Source: Muribaculaceae bacterium
Lineage (GTDB): Bacteria > Bacteroidota > Bacteroidia > Bacteroidales > Muribaculaceae
DNA: 45,248 nucleotides
Assembly (NCBI GenBank): GCA_016290325.1
Contig: JAEETL010000005.1
Coordinates: 69,019-114,266, forward strand
Direction of reading: 5' to 3'
Shown here: piece by piece, positions 43,229 through 45,248 of the stretch
How the letters are laid out: every line of letters begins with the position of its first letter
Position numbering within the stretch: position 1 is the stretch's first letter
Notes under the pieces: model-generated
What the model saw: only the letters and a program-made list of their open reading frames with translations
Told to the model about the DNA's origin: nothing
Database searches by the model: none
Program-made: the position numbers and the translations under genes

Positions 43229-44950
43229 TTACCTATTGCCAAGCAATATATCGATTATGACGGTTAAGTCAGATACTGCAACGATACCATCACCATCCAT
43301 GTCGACATGCACATCGTAATAACCATACTGATTAAGCAGGATGTCAACAAGACTTGTTACATCGGCAATGTTTACATCGCCATCGCCGTTGGCATCGCCG
43401 TAGAGAATAGGCTCGGGAATATTGATTACTTTTTCGGCCTGGGTCAGAACGTATCCATCATACCATTCTCCCGTCAACAAGAGATCCATCAATTTGCTTG
43501 AATCCAAGATGTTGATGACACCGTCTTGAACGACGTCTCCACATTGGGCACAAAAATCATCACTACTATTAATCAAATAGTCCAAAATGTAAGTGTAATC
43601 TGCTATATTGATCGTTCCGTCGAGATTCACGTCTCCTGGATAAAACCCCTCACCATATTCCATGGTTGACAGATATAGGGTGTTGAACTCATTTCGAGTG
43701 TCTAATCCGCATGTGGTTTTAGAGTTGATAATGATCTCCCCACCATCGTACCACTCTTCAACTCTTATCGTTAACAACATCATCTCGTCATATTGACCAG
43801 CATTCCATTTCACAGTTCCACAGAATTCATATTCGTCATAATCATTGAGCTGATAATCCGCATTGAACCCTGCAGTTCCGATACAATGGGTCATATCAGA
43901 ACTGGTGGCCAACTGACCTTGAGAAATCTGTTCATTTCCATCTTCATCACAATAATTGACATTCATGTCATTTCCTCGTTTGAGACGAACGGGTGTCAAC
44001 CCATCAGAGAACGAGAACTGGACATCCCACATGCTGACGTAGGAATCAAATGAAGCTTTGACTGGAACAGTGATGTTTTTGCCTAAGTCATTCATTGTAA
44101 TATTCAGATTGTCAATATAAAAATAATTATTAGCAACATGTTCGGGAGAAGGCACAAATGAGGCTGTTTGAGAACTCTCATCGACAACATAACCTTCAAA
44201 CCACTGGCGATAAAAAACATAATCCCAGATTCTTTCAAGATCCAATACATCGATAATGCCATCCTGATTCACATCGGTGGCAATAACATTTAATGTACTA
44301 TTATTGCCAATGATGTAATTCATAGTGGAATCCATGTCTTCAAGATACACATTACCATTACCACTCGCATCACCAGGTATATAGTCCCCAAAATCCTCGG
44401 TATTGATTATGGTCGGCACAATTCCAGCTGATACATTCCATGGATCATATCCCATTACTGTCTTTGATATGACTTCAATATCTCCACCTGTGAAGTTTTC
44501 ATCAACGTGAATCGTCAGCCACAAAATGTCATCAAAGGTTCGAGGGTTCCAATGGGCTATGCTAGTGGCACTATAACCGCCATTTGAATTGAGTGAGAAA
44601 CTACCCTGATAGGTAAGAGCAACACAACGGGTGAAATCTTGGCTGTAACAAACGCGAGGGTCAGCATAATCCTGCATTCCCACCCAATTCACAAAACCGA
44701 ACATCATACCACCTCCAGTCACATTGGTAAGTGTTAATCCTTCGGGGAGCACAAACTGCACGTACCAACTACTCACATTCTTATCAAAACGAGCCTTGAC
44801 GGGGACTTTGATTTCTCCTCCCATAGCTGTGGGGGGGATGCGTGTATTGTCTATGTAGAAAATGTTGTCGGCGTGAGCCACTAGACCTGCTAGAGCAGCC
44901 ATTACAAACATCACAATCTTGAAATTAAATGTTTTAGTCATCATAATCAT
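43229..44950 (-). CDS. Secreted protein with two cohesin-like domains and three dockerin modules
   Basis: 573 residues with a signal peptide ending near LVAHADN. Two similar beta-rich domains (about 28-185 and 275-435) read FYIDN..I, then KVPVKARFD or TVPVKASFD, then a W.VQF phrase and the phrase GLT. This resembles cohesins and related bacterial jelly rolls. Three dockerin pairs alternate with or follow them: about 193-255, 440-505 and 520-573. Six calcium loops are visible, among them DASGNGNVYLED, DVNQDGIIDVLD, DVNLDGTINIAD and DANGDGDVNIAD. No enzyme motif is present. It could act as an adaptor joining other dockerin proteins. The cohesin assignment is by pattern only and needs a profile or structure check. 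Confidence 0.75.
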   Translation of the reverse strand: MIMMTKTFNFKIVMFVMAALAGLVAHADNIFYIDNTRIPPTAMGGEIKVPVKARFDKNVSSWYVQFVLPEGLTLTNVTGGGMMFGFVNWVGMQDYADPRVCYSQDFTRCVALTYQGSFSLNSNGGYSATSIAHWNPRTFDDILWLTIHVDENFTGGDIEVISKTVMGYDPWNVSAGIVPTIINTEDFGDYIPGDASGNGNVYLEDMDSTMNYIIGNNSTLNVIATDVNQDGIIDVLDLERIWDYVFYRQWFEGYVVDESSQTASFVPSPEHVANNYFYIDNLNITMNDLGKNITVPVKASFDSYVSMWDVQFSFSDGLTPVRLKRGNDMNVNYCDEDGNEQISQGQLATSSDMTHCIGTAGFNADYQLNDYDEYEFCGTVKWNAGQYDEMMLLTIRVEEWYDGGEIIINSKTTCGLDTRNEFNTLYLSTMEYGEGFYPGDVNLDGTINIADYTYILDYLINSSDDFCAQCGDVVQDGVINILDSSKLMDLLLTGEWYDGYVLTQAEKVINIPEPILYGDANGDGDVNIADVTSLVDILLNQYGYYDVHVDMDGDGIVAVSDLTVIIDILLGNR

Positions 44951-45069
44951 TGTGTTTTATAGTTTAATCATCAGACATAAGCTATAAAATCGCTTCAGAA
45001 AACGCTCAACGGCATGAGGCTTACTGAATTGTCTCATGTGGGCGAAATCATTGGTCAAGTATTGATTTC

Positions 45070-45078
45070 GCAAATATA
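45070..45078 (-). promoter_or_regulatory. Promoter -7 element of the cohesin-like/dockerin gene
   Basis: TATATTTGC on the minus strand matches TAnnTTTGC exactly. It gives a leader of about 115 bases before the ATG at 44950. Confidence 0.6.
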
Positions 45079-45130
45079 AATAAAAAAAACGAACTACTGC
45101 TATTATGGATGAAAAATGTGGTAGGGGTAC

Positions 45131-45233
45131 AAAAAAGGGCAAGTGAGCTACAGCGCGCCGCTACAACCTCGTTACCCTTGCTCCGGTCAAGGCCTGGGGG
45201 ATTGGGAGGGAGCTGGCCGTGTAGGACTTACCC
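45131..45233 (-). ncRNA. ffs: Signal recognition particle RNA, small bacterial type
   Basis: About 97 bases, read from about 45233 to 45137. The ends pair: GGGTAAGT with ACTTGCCC, then CTACA with TGTAG. The apical domain shows the conserved internal loop CAGG opposite AGCA inside CCC/GGG and CC/GG stems. A T-run (45131-45136) follows. A Bacteroidetes -7 element sits four to five bases upstream. The RNA works with Ffh in membrane targeting. The apical loop reads UUGACC where most SRP RNAs have a GGAA-type tetraloop. Confidence 0.85.
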
Positions 45234-45237
45234 GGCT

Positions 45238-45246
45238 GCAAGGGTA
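45238..45246 (-). promoter_or_regulatory. Promoter -7 element of the SRP RNA gene
   Basis: TACCCTTGC on the minus strand matches TAnnTTTGC at all but one base and lies just before the RNA's paired 5' end. Any upstream element is outside the window. Confidence 0.65.
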
Positions 45247-45248
45247 CT

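Overview
The window is about 45 kb of a Bacteroidales chromosome, most like a gut Prevotellaceae or Muribaculaceae-type organism. The evidence is a SusC/SusD pair, further TonB-dependent receptors, surface lipoproteins starting Cys-Ser-Asp-Asp-Asp, BACON and DUF5689-type OB-fold domains, many type I dockerin-like repeats, and promoters of the Bacteroidetes TAnnTTTGC type with a TTTG or TTG element about 20 bases upstream. No genus can be fixed from the sequence alone.

Layout. 1-6 kb holds an M13 metallopeptidase (cut by the window edge), a dockerin plus lectin-like repeat protein, a 59-residue winged-helix protein, a YbjQ protein and DnaB. 6-14.8 kb holds four related small membrane proteins around a GH31 glycosidase, then a beta-barrel TonB-dependent receptor and a lipoprotein. 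14.8-20 kb has a membrane protein and two secreted peptidases (M6 and C10), both ending in dockerin modules. 20-24 kb is housekeeping on the minus strand (acpP-fabF-rnc and ribonuclease Z). 24.4-30.6 kb carries three secreted OB-fold/dockerin proteins, with ruvC between the second and third. 31-36 kb is a SusC/SusD pair. 37-43 kb is an Oar-like TonB-dependent receptor, a BACON/OB-fold lipoprotein and a nucleotide pyrophosphatase/phosphodiesterase. 43-45 kb is a protein with two cohesin-like domains alternating with three dockerin modules. The window ends with a complete SRP RNA gene and its promoter.

How the parts may fit. Seven secreted proteins carry dockerin-like calcium loops, at the N terminus, at the C terminus or split inside another domain. 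One of them also carries cohesin-like domains. This suggests a protein-assembly system at the cell surface, although binding cannot be read from sequence. Two OB-fold loci, at 24.4 kb and 37 kb, share a long structured 5' leader that starts just after the promoter. It ends in a hairpin whose paired bases differ between copies in ways that keep the pairing. This leader, together with the four-membrane-protein family, is the most likely undescribed element here.

Intergenic space also holds several palindrome-rich interspersed repeats. No CRISPR array, tRNA, rRNA, transposase or phage gene was seen.
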